A program made the position numbers and the translations under genes. From Planctomycetota bacterium (GTDB lineage Bacteria > Planctomycetota > UBA1135 > UBA2386), in the NCBI GenBank assembly GCA_020638735.1, contig JACKHZ010000011.1:1-64000 (forward strand): a stretch of DNA of 64,000 bases, given 5' to 3'. The stretch's first letter is position 1. Each line of letters begins with the position of its first letter. Shown here in pieces: positions 29,269-37,045 of this stretch. The notes below the pieces were generated by a model. It was not told the origin of the DNA. It did no database searches and saw only the letters and a program-made list of their open reading frames with translations.

Positions 29269-30261
29269 GTGCAACTCGGAACGACGATCGTGGTGTGGGC
29301 CGCGGCGCTGTTGGCGCTCGGGGTGGCCGCGCGCTGGTGCGGCGGGCGTCGGTGGCGCCGGCGCGGCGACGCGCTGCGGCGACGGCTGACCGGCGCGGTC
29401 CCGAGCGTGTCGGCGAACACTTGCGCGGCGCCGCTCGACGGCCTGCCGGCGCCGGTGCAGCGCTGGTTCGGCCTGGTGTTGCCGCGTGAGCCGAGGATCA
29501 TCGCGACCGCGCGTCTCGAACACGTCGGCGTGTTCAACCTGCAGCCGGTCGGCGAGCGCTGGCGGCGGTTCCGGTCGACGCAGCTGGTGACGACCGCACC
29601 GCGCGGCTTCCTGTGGGACGCGGCGATCGCCGCGCTGCCGGGCGTGCAGGTCTTGGTGCACGACGGCTACGTCGTCGGTGAGGGCATCCTGACGGCGTCG
29701 CTGCAGGGCCTCGCGCCGCTCGCCGACGAGCGGGGCCCTGGCGAGCTGGCGCGCGGCGAGCTGCTGCGCTGGTTGGCCGAAGCGGTAGGCTGGCCGACCG
29801 CGCTGCTGCCGGGGCGAGGCGTGCAGTGGACCCCCGTCGATGCGCAGCGGGCGACCGCGACACTTCGCGATGCCGGCCACGAGGTGGCCCTCGAGTTCGA
29901 GTTCGGCGACGACGGCATGGTCGCCGCGGTGCGCTGCGCCGGGCGCGGCCGCGCGGTCGGTCACGAGCTGGTGCCGACGCCGTGGGAAGGTCGGTGGTGG
30001 GGCCAGCAGGTCGTCGACGGCATGCGCCTGCCGCGCCACGGCGAGGTTGCGTGGCTGCTGCCGGAAGGACCGCAGTGCTATTGGCGGGCGCGCATCACCG
30101 GCGTCGACTACACCTTCGTCGGCGAGGGCGCGGCAGCGGGGAACGACGCGTCGTCGAAGGTGGCGTCGGGCTCGTCGTGCCCCGGCGTGCCGGCCGCCGC
30201 GGCGACGTCGGCCGCCAGCGCCGCGACCAGGTCCGCGAGTTCGACGCCCGGCGGACGGTGA
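29269..30261 (+). CDS. DUF6544 family protein
   Basis: This is 330 residues from GTG 29269, which places a transmembrane or signal helix (TIVVWAAALLALGVAARWC) at the N-terminus. The body matches the pattern of the DUF6544 family: LPAPVQRWFGLVLP, FRSTQLVTTAPRGFLWDA, ELLRWLAEAVGWPTALLPG, then YWRARITGVDY near the usual family end. Function unknown. The last 40 or so residues (Ala/Ser-rich) are an extension that runs 154 bp into the convergent LysR gene and are probably not part of the fold. Confidence 0.8.
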   Translation: MQLGTTIVVWAAALLALGVAARWCGGRRWRRRGDALRRRLTGAVPSVSANTCAAPLDGLPAPVQRWFGLVLPREPRIIATARLEHVGVFNLQPVGERWRRFRSTQLVTTAPRGFLWDAAIAALPGVQVLVHDGYVVGEGILTASLQGLAPLADERGPGELARGELLRWLAEAVGWPTALLPGRGVQWTPVDAQRATATLRDAGHEVALEFEFGDDGMVAAVRCAGRGRAVGHELVPTPWEGRWWGQQVVDGMRLPRHGEVAWLLPEGPQCYWRARITGVDYTFVGEGAAAGNDASSKVASGSSCPGVPAAAATSAASAATRSASSTPGGR

Positions 30262-31100
30262 CCGCGCAGCACGCGGCGGTGCGCCGCGAACAGCTCGCCG
30301 TCGACGATGCCTTCGTCGCCCAGCCGGTGCAGCGCGTCGCCGCGCCGCGCCGCCAGCGCGTCGGGCAGCACCGCCAGCAGCGGTTCGGTGGTGCACACCT
30401 CGACGCCGACGCGCAGCAGGTCGATGGTCCAGGCGACGCGACGTTCGCGGCCGGGCGGCCAGCCGTCACCGTCGTGCGGATCGTCGCCGGGCGGCGCGAC
30501 GAACTCCTGCGTGGCGAGCTCGGCGAGCGGCACGTCGCGGCGGCCGTACCACGGGTGTCGGCGACCGCAGTAGACGGCGCGCGGCAGCCGCCCGACGCGT
30601 CGCGTCTCCAGGCCGCGGTGCGCCACACGACGCTCGACGAACGCGACGTCGACGGCGCCGCGCAGCAGGTCGGCGGTCAGGCGCTCGCCGGGGCGCGTCA
30701 ACAGCTGCGGCTGCAGATGCGGATGGCGCTGTTGCAGCTGGCGCAGCGCCGGCACGACCCACAACGTCGTGCCGGCCCCGGCCGAGGTCACGGTCAGGTC
30801 GCGGCGTGCGCCGGGGCCGTCGCCGCGCACTGCCTGCACACCGTCGTCGATGGCGCGCATCGCGTAGCGCAGCGCGTCGAGCAGCCGTTCGCCGTCGCGG
30901 TCGAGCGCCAGCGCGCGGCCGTCGCGGCGGAACAGCGGCTTGCCGAGCTCGCGCTCCAGCAGGCCGATCGAACGCGACAGCGTCGACGGGCCGACGCCGA
31001 GCAGCGCGGCGGCGGTCGGCAGATGCTCGGTCTCGGCGACGGCGCGGAACGCCGGCAGCCAGGACCAAAGGGGCAGCAGGGACTGCAGATGTGGACTCAT
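30108..31100 (-). CDS. LysR-family transcriptional regulator
   Basis: This is 330 residues. The N-terminal winged helix-turn-helix (about 12-72) reads WLPAFRAVAETEHLPTAAALLGVGPSTLSRSIGLLEREL, the standard LysR layout. A periplasmic-binding-like effector domain follows from about 100 (RDLTVTSAGAGTTLWVVPAL). It is probably a dimer or tetramer responding to a small molecule. The gene is divergent from the lactonase-like propeller gene, with 101 bp between starts containing an inverted repeat (31111-31123). This is the classical arrangement for LysR control of both genes. Its C-terminal coding end overlaps the convergent DUF6544 gene. Confidence 0.92.
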   Translation of the reverse strand: MSPHLQSLLPLWSWLPAFRAVAETEHLPTAAALLGVGPSTLSRSIGLLERELGKPLFRRDGRALALDRDGERLLDALRYAMRAIDDGVQAVRGDGPGARRDLTVTSAGAGTTLWVVPALRQLQQRHPHLQPQLLTRPGERLTADLLRGAVDVAFVERRVAHRGLETRRVGRLPRAVYCGRRHPWYGRRDVPLAELATQEFVAPPGDDPHDGDGWPPGRERRVAWTIDLLRVGVEVCTTEPLLAVLPDALAARRGDALHRLGDEGIVDGELFAAHRRVLRGHRPPGVELADLVAALAADVAAAAGTPGHDEPDATFDDASFPAAAPSPTKV

Positions 31101-31110
31101 GCGCAGGTTC

Positions 31111-31123
31111 GAACGGACCGTTC
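31111..31123. promoter_or_regulatory. Inverted repeat, possible LysR operator
   Basis: GAACGG-A-CCGTTC is a perfect 6+1+6 palindrome that begins 10 bp upstream of the LysR start codon, in the divergent 101-bp gap. Its place suits autorepression and control of the lactonase-like gene. It does not match the simple T-N11-A LysR box, so the assignment is tentative. Confidence 0.4.
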
Positions 31124-31201
31124 CAGACGACTCACGAGACGGCGGCGGCGGCGGGCCTTACCAGCCGCCTCGCCCCGACGAGGCTCCCTGCTACTACTGA
31201 C

Positions 31202-32284
31202 ATGAACATCCGCTCCGTCCTGCTCGGTCTTTCCCTGTCCACCGCCGTCGCCGCCCAGGGCGGCTTCGGCGCCGTCTACTCGCTGACCAATGACGCGATC
31301 GGCAACGCCGTCGCCGTGTCGATTCGCCTGCCCAGCGGGCACCTGGTGCCGTTCGCCAGCTTCGCCACCGGCGGTGAAGGTACCGGGGCCGGTCTCGGCT
31401 CGCAGGCCGCGCTGGCCAGCTCCGCCGATGGCCGCTACCTGTTCGCCGTCGACGCCGGCAGCGACGAGCTGACGATGTTCCGGGTGTTCGGCGGCGCCTT
31501 CTTTTGGCGCGTCGACACCGTGGCGTCGGGTGGCGACCGGCCGACCAGCGTCGCCGCGCACCACCGGCTCGTCTACGTGCTCAACGCCGACAGCGATCAG
31601 GTCGACGGCTTCCGCCGGGTCGGCAACCAGCTGCAGGCGATCCCCGGCGCCAGCTACGCGCTGAGCCAGGCCGGCGCGGCGGCGGCTCAGGTCGGCTTCA
31701 CGCCGGACGGTGCGCACCTCGTCGTCACCGAGCGGGCCACCAACCAGATCGTCACCTTCCCGGTGCATGCCGACGGCACGCTCGGCGCGGCGACGGTCAA
31801 CGGGTCGGCGGGGCAGACGCCGTTCGGCTTCGGCTTCGCCGGTGACACGCTGGTGGTCAGCGAAGCCGCCGGTGGCGCGATGGGGGCCAGCACCGTGTCG
31901 ACCTACCGGGTCCAGGCCGACGGTTCGCTGCAGGTGCTGACCGCCGCGCTGCCGACCGGGCAGAGCGCCGCGTGCTGGATCGCGGTGCCGCGGCACGGCG
32001 GCGACGCCTACACGACCAATACCGGCAGCGGCAACCTGACCGGTCTCGACCTCGACGGCGGCGGCACGGCGACGCTGCTCGACGCTTCCGGCGTCAGCGG
32101 CGACCTCGGTGCCATGGCTCACCCGATCGACGCCGACTTCACGCCGAACGGCCGCATCCTCTACGTGCTCGACTCCGGCAACGACGTCATCCGCGCGCTG
32201 CGGCGCAAGCACGATGGTTCGCTGCAGCTGCTGTCGACCTCGGTTGCGCTGCCTGACGGAGCCGCTGGTCTGCTGGTTCGCTGA
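31202..32284 (+). CDS. Secreted lactonase-like beta-propeller protein
   Basis: This is 360 residues from ATG 31202, with a short signal peptide (MNIRSVLLGLSLSTAVAAQ). The rest is repeated propeller strands with the spacing of the 6-phosphogluconolactonase/YVTN family (AALASSADGRYLFAVDAGSDEL, VGFTPDGAHLVVTERATNQI, DADFTPNGRILYVLDSGNDVI). Cytosolic relatives hydrolyse 6-phosphogluconolactone; exported ones are mostly of unknown role. I see no basis for a specific substrate. The gene is divergent from the LysR gene and probably controlled by it. Confidence 0.85.
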   Translation: MNIRSVLLGLSLSTAVAAQGGFGAVYSLTNDAIGNAVAVSIRLPSGHLVPFASFATGGEGTGAGLGSQAALASSADGRYLFAVDAGSDELTMFRVFGGAFFWRVDTVASGGDRPTSVAAHHRLVYVLNADSDQVDGFRRVGNQLQAIPGASYALSQAGAAAAQVGFTPDGAHLVVTERATNQIVTFPVHADGTLGAATVNGSAGQTPFGFGFAGDTLVVSEAAGGAMGASTVSTYRVQADGSLQVLTAALPTGQSAACWIAVPRHGGDAYTTNTGSGNLTGLDLDGGGTATLLDASGVSGDLGAMAHPIDADFTPNGRILYVLDSGNDVIRALRRKHDGSLQLLSTSVALPDGAAGLLVR

Positions 32285-32310
32285 TGGGATCTGCTGGTTG
32301 GCTGATCGGA
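32269..32310 (+). repeat. Two tandem 21-bp units
   Basis: Positions 32269-32289 and 32290-32310 are direct repeats matching at 19 of 21 bases, each beginning TCTGCTGGTT. The first unit spans the stop codon of the lactonase-like gene; the second lies just before the decayed gene. It looks like a small slippage duplication at a rearranged junction. Confidence 0.7.
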
Positions 32311-32311
32311 T

Positions 32312-32836
32312 ATGGTGGGCGGCCCACGCCCGCTCGACTTCGCGGCGGTCGACGCGAGGAACCCGATGCTGTGGGACGCGATGTTCCTGCGCTTCGAGGG
32401 AGCGACCTACGCGCTGGACAACATCGAGGTCGGCCGCGGCGGCTACGTGGTGCCGTTCGGCGTCGCCTGCGACGGCGTCGGTGGCACGACGGAGCTGGTC
32501 GCGAACGGCGCGTTCTCGACCGGCACGTCGGTCGTGTTCGAGTCCGGCAACCACGCGCCGGGCCACATCGGCGCGACGGTCTTCGGCCTCGGCACCGGCA
32601 GCTGGCAGGGCGTGCCGTTGCCGCTGGATGCGCTGCTGGGCACCAGCGGCTGCACGCTCTACACCGACGCGGCCGTGCTATCGCCGTCGATCACGTCTCC
32701 GGCGGGCGTGCTGTCGTAGACGTTCCCGGTCCCGGCGGGTTGGACCGGCTTCGTCTGCTACGTGCAGCAGCTGTGTCTCGAGACGGTGCCGGGCGGCTTC
32801 TCGTTCACGCAGGCACTCGAGGTGCATTTCCCGTAG
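32312..32836 (+). pseudogene. Decayed secreted-protein gene with internal TAG
   Basis: The frame from ATG 32312 reads 135 codons, through GGYVVPFGVACDGVGG and GCTLYTDAAVLSP to SPAGVLS, then meets TAG at 32717-32719. It resumes in frame as TFPVPAGWTGFVCYVQQLCL and ends at 32836. The segment after the stop is the expected end of the exported Cys/Gly-type C-terminal domain common in such genomes; Gln (CAG) at the stop would restore LSQTFPVPAG. No signal peptide precedes the fragment, so the 5' part is missing too. A tandem duplication sits at the broken edge. It is probably a dead remnant, ending 19 bp before the convergent Rpn gene. Confidence 0.72.
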
Positions 32837-32855
32837 CGGCGGCGGGAGCGCGGCG

Positions 32856-33104
32856 TCAGTCGGCGAACACCTCGTCGGGCGACGACGCGCCCAGGACACG
32901 GCCCGTCCAACGCGTCAGCTGCTCGCGCGACGCGCCGAACAGTCGCTGCGCCACGGATGCGTCGAGGGTGCCGAAGCGCTGCTCGAGCATCAGCAGCAGC
33001 GTCTGCGCGCGACCGAACGTCTCGCCCTCGGCCTTGCCTTCGGCCTTGCCTTCGGCCTTGCCTTCGGCCTTGCCCTTCTGAAAGGTGCGTTCGAGGGTGC
33101 TCAT
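32856..33104 (-). CDS. Nested in-frame C-terminal product (RpnS-like putative antitoxin)
   Basis: An ATG at 33104 lies in the frame of the Rpn gene and would give 82 residues: MSTLERTFQK, four GKAE repeats, then the terminal helical domain. AGGAG (33118-33114 on the minus strand) lies nine bases upstream, a stronger Shine-Dalgarno than most genes in this window have. In enterobacterial Rpn systems the short C-terminal product RpnS dimerises through a helix with variable four-residue repeats and blocks RpnL. The repeat length, position and internal start all agree. Expression is inferred, not shown. Confidence 0.62.
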   Translation of the reverse strand: MSTLERTFQKGKAEGKAEGKAEGKAEGETFGRAQTLLLMLEQRFGTLDASVAQRLFGASREQLTRWTGRVLGASSPDEVFAD

Positions 33105-33923
33105 GATGGTGGTCTCCTGGCGGTCGAGGATCTCGGCGAAGGTCTGCGTCAGCACCTGGGGGGTCACGTCGGTGACGGCGAGAGCATACCAGCCGATCGC
33201 GTCGATGGCGTCGCCGCCGGACGGTGGCCGGTCCGGCGGCGACTCGACGCGGTCGACGTCACGAAGCAGATCGGCCCAGCGTCGCAATGCGGCTGCCGCC
33301 TGCTGCGGATCGCACTCCGGCAGCACGGCGAGGCACAGTCGGGTCACGGTGACGAGCGCGGTGGTTCCTGCATCGAGGATGCGCTGCTCGTCCGCGGCAC
33401 GCAGCTCGTCGACCACGACCCGCAGGTTCGGCTGCCACGGGGTGAACGGGTCGCCGTCGTCGGCATCGGGTTCGTCGGCGGCGCTGGCGCCGGCGCCGTG
33501 CTGCACGACCAGCGCCACCAGCAGCGGCCACTGCCCTTCGCGCAGCTGCAGCTCGTGCTGCAACAGCACGGCGTAGCGCAGGACCTGGCGACCGACCTGC
33601 GCGTCGCGTCCACGCTTGTGCTCGCCGACGAAGACGGTGGCGCGGCCATCCGAACGTCGCCGCGCGACGAACGCGCCGTCCGGAGAGTGTGGACGCAGCT
33701 CCAGACCGGGCAGGCGCTCGCCGAGTGGGGTCAGCGTCTGCCAGTCGATGTCCTGCACGAGCTCCGCCGGCAGCACCGCCGCGAGCCAGCTCGCCGCGTG
33801 CGCCGGATGGCGAAAGGTGAAGTGGAACAGCTTGTCGTGGGGATGGAACAACGCTACCGCACCTCGCGGCAAGGCAGTGCGTCGTCGACCTGCAGAATCG
33901 ACGCGAAATCCCTCCGTCGCCAT
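32856..33923 (-). CDS. Rpn-family (YhgA-like) PD-(D/E)XK nuclease, full-length toxin-type form
   Basis: This is 355 residues. The N-terminal domain matches recombination-promoting nucleases: HDKLFHFTFRHPAHAASWLA (about 29-48), then the nuclease core with PD81-82, followed by E101-H-K103 (FVGEHKRGRD) and ALLQHELQ. This gives the D...ExK active site of PD-(D/E)XK enzymes. After a linker come M274 and four copies of the unit GKAE (about 284-300), then a C-terminal helical domain with FGTLDASVAQRLFGASREQL. In the enterobacterial family the full-length protein (RpnL) is a DNA endonuclease toxic to the cell and active against phage, and its C-terminal part is made separately as an antitoxin. Here an internal start with Shine-Dalgarno supports the same design. 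It sits between uvrC and a decayed gene. Confidence 0.9.
   Translation of the reverse strand: MATEGFRVDSAGRRRTALPRGAVALFHPHDKLFHFTFRHPAHAASWLAAVLPAELVQDIDWQTLTPLGERLPGLELRPHSPDGAFVARRRSDGRATVFVGEHKRGRDAQVGRQVLRYAVLLQHELQLREGQWPLLVALVVQHGAGASAADEPDADDGDPFTPWQPNLRVVVDELRAADEQRILDAGTTALVTVTRLCLAVLPECDPQQAAAALRRWADLLRDVDRVESPPDRPPSGGDAIDAIGWYALAVTDVTPQVLTQTFAEILDRQETTIMSTLERTFQKGKAEGKAEGKAEGKAEGETFGRAQTLLLMLEQRFGTLDASVAQRLFGASREQLTRWTGRVLGASSPDEVFAD
33024..33073 (-). repeat. 12-bp tandem repeat encoding (GKAE)4
   Basis: About four copies of the 12-bp unit GGCAAGGCCGAA (minus strand), nearly identical at the DNA level, encode the GKAE repeats of the Rpn protein. A unit of 12 bp keeps frame when copies are gained or lost, so the tract can vary without breaking either product. 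Confidence 0.9.
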
Positions 33924-33975
33924 CGTGGCGTCCCTTGCCGCCTGCTGCGCGTTGCCCCATCGTCACGGCCACCGC

Positions 33976-35829
33976 ATGGATCCGCGCATCGCCGACAAGG
34001 TCGCCCGCTTCCCGACCGGGCCGGGCGTCTACCTGTTCCGCGACGCGGGCGGCACGGTGCTCTACGCCGGCAAGGCGGCCGACCTGCGCGCGCGCGTGCG
34101 CAGCTACCTGAAGCCGGGCGGCGACGGCCGCTACCAGCTGCGCTTCCTCGAGCACGATGCCGCCGACGTCGAGTTCATCGCCACCGCCACCGAGCAGGAG
34201 GCGCTGCTGCTCGAGAACACCGTCATCAAGAAGCACCAGCCGCGCTACAACATCAAGCTGAAGGACGACAAGGCCTTCTTGCTGCTGCGGCTCGACCGCA
34301 AGGAGCCGTGGCCGTGGTTCCGCTTCGTGCGGCGGCGGCGCGACGACGGCGCGCTCTACTTCGGCCCGTTCGCGTCGGCCAAGGCGGCGCGGCGCACGCT
34401 GCGCCTGCTGCACAAGATCGTGCCGCTGCGCGACTGCGTCGACGCGGTGTTCGACAACCGCACCCGGCCGTGCATCAAGCACCAGATCGGCCGCTGCCCG
34501 GCGCCGTGCGTCGAGCTGATCACGTGGCGGGAATACGACGCGCTGCTCGACCAGGCGGTGCGCATCCTCGGCGGCGAGATCGGGCCGATCGTCAGCGGGC
34601 TGACGCGGCGCATGGGCGAGGCGGCGGAGGCGCTCGAGTTCGAACGCGCGCAGGCGCTCAAGGAGCAGATCGCCGCGCTGCAGCACGTCGCCGAGCGGCA
34701 GGCGGTGGTCTCGCGCGGCGGCGACGAGGACGCGGTCGGCGTGCACCGCCGCGGCGACGAGGTGACGATCGCGTTCCTGCAGTTCCGCGACGGCGCGCTC
34801 GAGCACTGCCGCCGCCACACGCTGAAGAGCGAGCTGCCCCTGGACCTGCTGCTGGCCGAGGCGCTGCAGCAGTTCTACCTCGGCGACCGCTATGTGCCGC
34901 GCGCGGTGCTGGTGCCGACGCTGCCGGAAGAACCGGCGATGCTGCGCGAGTGGCTCGAGCACAAGCGCGGCGCGCGCGTCGAGCTGCACGTGCCGCAGCG
35001 CGGCGACCGCAGGCAGCACCTGACGATGGCGCAGCAGAACGCCGCGCTCGGCGACCAGGTCGCGGTCGACATGGAGGCGCGGCGGCGGCAGGCCGCCGAG
35101 CGGCTGGCGCGCATCTGTCTGTTGGACGACGCGCCGCAGCGGCTGCACTGCCTCGACGTGTCGACGATGCAGGGCACCAACACCGTCGCGTCGCGGGTCT
35201 GCTTCGTCGACGGCCAGCCGTTCAAGGCGCAGTACCGCCGCTTCCGCATCTCGGCCGAACACGCCGGCGACGACTTCTCGGCGATGCAGGAGGCGGTGCG
35301 CCGCAGCCTGTCGCTGTGCCTCGAGCGCGACGACGAGGAGCTGCCGGACCTGCTGATCGTCGACGGTGGCAAAGGCCAGCTGGCAGCGGCGCAGCGCGCG
35401 GTCGAAGAACTCGGACTCAGCGGGGAGGTGCGGCTGTGTGGCCTCGCCAAGAGCCGCTTGAAGGGCCTCGGCGACGCGCGCGCCGAGAGCGGCGAGCGCA
35501 TCTTCCTGCCCGGTCGCGACGACTCGATGCCGCTCGGCGTGGACCAGCCGGAGACGCTGCTGGTGGCGGCGATCCGCGACGAGGCGCACCGCTTCGCGAT
35601 CACCTATCACAGAAAGCAACGGTCGAAGATCACCAGCGAGCTCGACTCTGTGCCGGGCGTCGGGCCGACGCGGCGCAAGGCGATGCTGCGGCACTTCGGT
35701 TCGTTGACGGCGATGAAGCAGGCGTCGCGCGAACAGCTGCGGGCGATGCCGGGGTTGCCGCAGGCGGTGGCGGACGCGGTGTTCGAGCGGCTGCGCGCCG
35801 GCGCTCCGGAAGACGCGGGCGAAGGGTGA
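33976..35829 (+). CDS. uvrC: UvrC, excinuclease ABC subunit C
   Basis: This is 617 residues from ATG 33976. The N-terminal GIY-YIG nuclease, here GVYLFRD...VLYAGKA (about 16-33), makes the 3' incision. A cysteine cluster (RPCIKHQIGRCPAPC) may hold iron-sulfur, as reported for UvrC. The UvrB-binding UVR motif (FERAQALKEQIAALQHVAERQ) lies at about 220-240. The RNase H-like nuclease for the 5' cut has LDVSTMQGTNTVAS and LLIVDGGKGQL. Two helix-hairpin-helix units close the chain (SVPGVGPTRRKAMLRHFGS). It acts after UvrA and UvrB. The Rpn nuclease gene is divergent, 52 bp away. Confidence 0.97.
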   Translation: MDPRIADKVARFPTGPGVYLFRDAGGTVLYAGKAADLRARVRSYLKPGGDGRYQLRFLEHDAADVEFIATATEQEALLLENTVIKKHQPRYNIKLKDDKAFLLLRLDRKEPWPWFRFVRRRRDDGALYFGPFASAKAARRTLRLLHKIVPLRDCVDAVFDNRTRPCIKHQIGRCPAPCVELITWREYDALLDQAVRILGGEIGPIVSGLTRRMGEAAEALEFERAQALKEQIAALQHVAERQAVVSRGGDEDAVGVHRRGDEVTIAFLQFRDGALEHCRRHTLKSELPLDLLLAEALQQFYLGDRYVPRAVLVPTLPEEPAMLREWLEHKRGARVELHVPQRGDRRQHLTMAQQNAALGDQVAVDMEARRRQAAERLARICLLDDAPQRLHCLDVSTMQGTNTVASRVCFVDGQPFKAQYRRFRISAEHAGDDFSAMQEAVRRSLSLCLERDDEELPDLLIVDGGKGQLAAAQRAVEELGLSGEVRLCGLAKSRLKGLGDARAESGERIFLPGRDDSMPLGVDQPETLLVAAIRDEAHRFAITYHRKQRSKITSELDSVPGVGPTRRKAMLRHFGSLTAMKQASREQLRAMPGLPQAVADAVFERLRAGAPEDAGEG

Positions 35830-35902
35830 CGTTGGCGGCGGGGTGGGGACGTTCGCCCCGCGGCGCTGGTCGGGTCGCTTGGCGCGGATCTAAAGAGGTG
35901 TC

Positions 35903-36955
35903 ATGAACGAGACCAAGCTTGAGTCCGGCTGGATGTCGTGGCGGTTCTTCGGTCTGAGCCTTCTGTTCTGGAGCGGCTTCTCGCTGCTGCAGATGCTCGT
36001 GCCGGTCCTGACCGGGCCGGTCGAGTTCGGCGGCTGGGCGAATGTACTGGCTGCGATCGCGTACGCCGTACTTCCCTATGCCGTGATGACGCCGGTGCTG
36101 TTCGCGATCGCCGAACGGCTGGCCCGGCGGCGGGCACGTGGCCTGCCCTATGTGATGCGCCTTGCGGCCGTGATCGTTGTTGCCGCCGCGCTGCGCACCG
36201 GAATGTGGGGCGTCAGACTCGTCTTCGAGGGCGGCCCGCTGACGGCCATGCTGACGACCGCGTTCCTCGGCGAGTGGTTGCGCTGCGGCGCGATCGTCGC
36301 CACCGCCGTGGCGGTGATGCACTACCGCATCGGCCAGGAACGCCGGCGGGAGCTGATGAAGGCTCAGCTGTCGGCGCTGCGCTCGCAGTTGCGGCCGCAC
36401 TTCCTGTTCAACGCCCTGCAGGCGATCGGCGCAACCGCACGCAGTGACGCCGACACCACGGTGCGCATGACGGCACTGCTCGGCGATCTGCTGCGGCAGT
36501 CGCTTCGCGAACGCAGCGGTGACCTGGTGACGCTGGCCGACGAGCGCGACCTGCTGCTGCCGTATGTCGAACTGCAGCGACTGCGCTTCGGCGAGCGGCT
36601 GACGATCGAACTCGACCTCGGCGACGACGTGCTCGACGCCGAGGTGCCGGACCTCGTGCTGCAGCCGCTGGTCGAGAACGCGCTGCGCCACGGCATCGAG
36701 GCGACGCCCGGCGCCGGCACGGTGGTGGTGCGGGCGCGCCGCGACGGGCGGGACCTGCTGCTGCAGGTCGTCGACGACGGCGCCGGGCCGCCGGCGGAGA
36801 CGATCGACGGCGTCGGCCTCGGCACGACGCGGGCGCGGCTGCAGGGGCTGTTCGGCGGTGCGGCGTCGCTGACGATGGCGCCGGCCGGCGTGCGCGGCAC
36901 GACGGTCACGGTGCGATTGCCGTTGCGGCAGCAGCGGAGCACCCGTGCCGCCTGA
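35903..36955 (+). CDS. LytS-type sensor histidine kinase (first copy)
   Basis: This is 350 residues from ATG 35903, with an AGAGG Shine-Dalgarno. Four hydrophobic segments in the first 140 residues form the membrane sensor. A short coiled region (QERRRELMKAQLSALRSQL) leads to the His_kinase domain with phospho-acceptor H166 in RPHFLFNAL. The ATPase domain carries LQPLVENALRHG (N-box Asn259) and GVGLGTTRARL. It belongs with LytS/YehU kinases that signal to LytTR regulators. No regulator follows directly; the next gene is a second kinase of the same type, then one LytTR regulator. Confidence 0.93.
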   Translation: MNETKLESGWMSWRFFGLSLLFWSGFSLLQMLVPVLTGPVEFGGWANVLAAIAYAVLPYAVMTPVLFAIAERLARRRARGLPYVMRLAAVIVVAAALRTGMWGVRLVFEGGPLTAMLTTAFLGEWLRCGAIVATAVAVMHYRIGQERRRELMKAQLSALRSQLRPHFLFNALQAIGATARSDADTTVRMTALLGDLLRQSLRERSGDLVTLADERDLLLPYVELQRLRFGERLTIELDLGDDVLDAEVPDLVLQPLVENALRHGIEATPGAGTVVVRARRDGRDLLLQVVDDGAGPPAETIDGVGLGTTRARLQGLFGGAASLTMAPAGVRGTTVTVRLPLRQQRSTRAA

Positions 36956-37045
36956 GCGTCGATGTCCGACGTCGAACACACCTGATGGAAGTGCGTCCCA
37001 AGCACTGGTGATTTCGGACAGCGGGGTTGGAAGGAGGTATTGGTG

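Noticed and set aside
37040..37045. TTG 37040 or GTG 37043 as start of the second LytS kinase
   Set aside because: ATG 37046 has the best spacing (eight bases) from the GGAGG Shine-Dalgarno.
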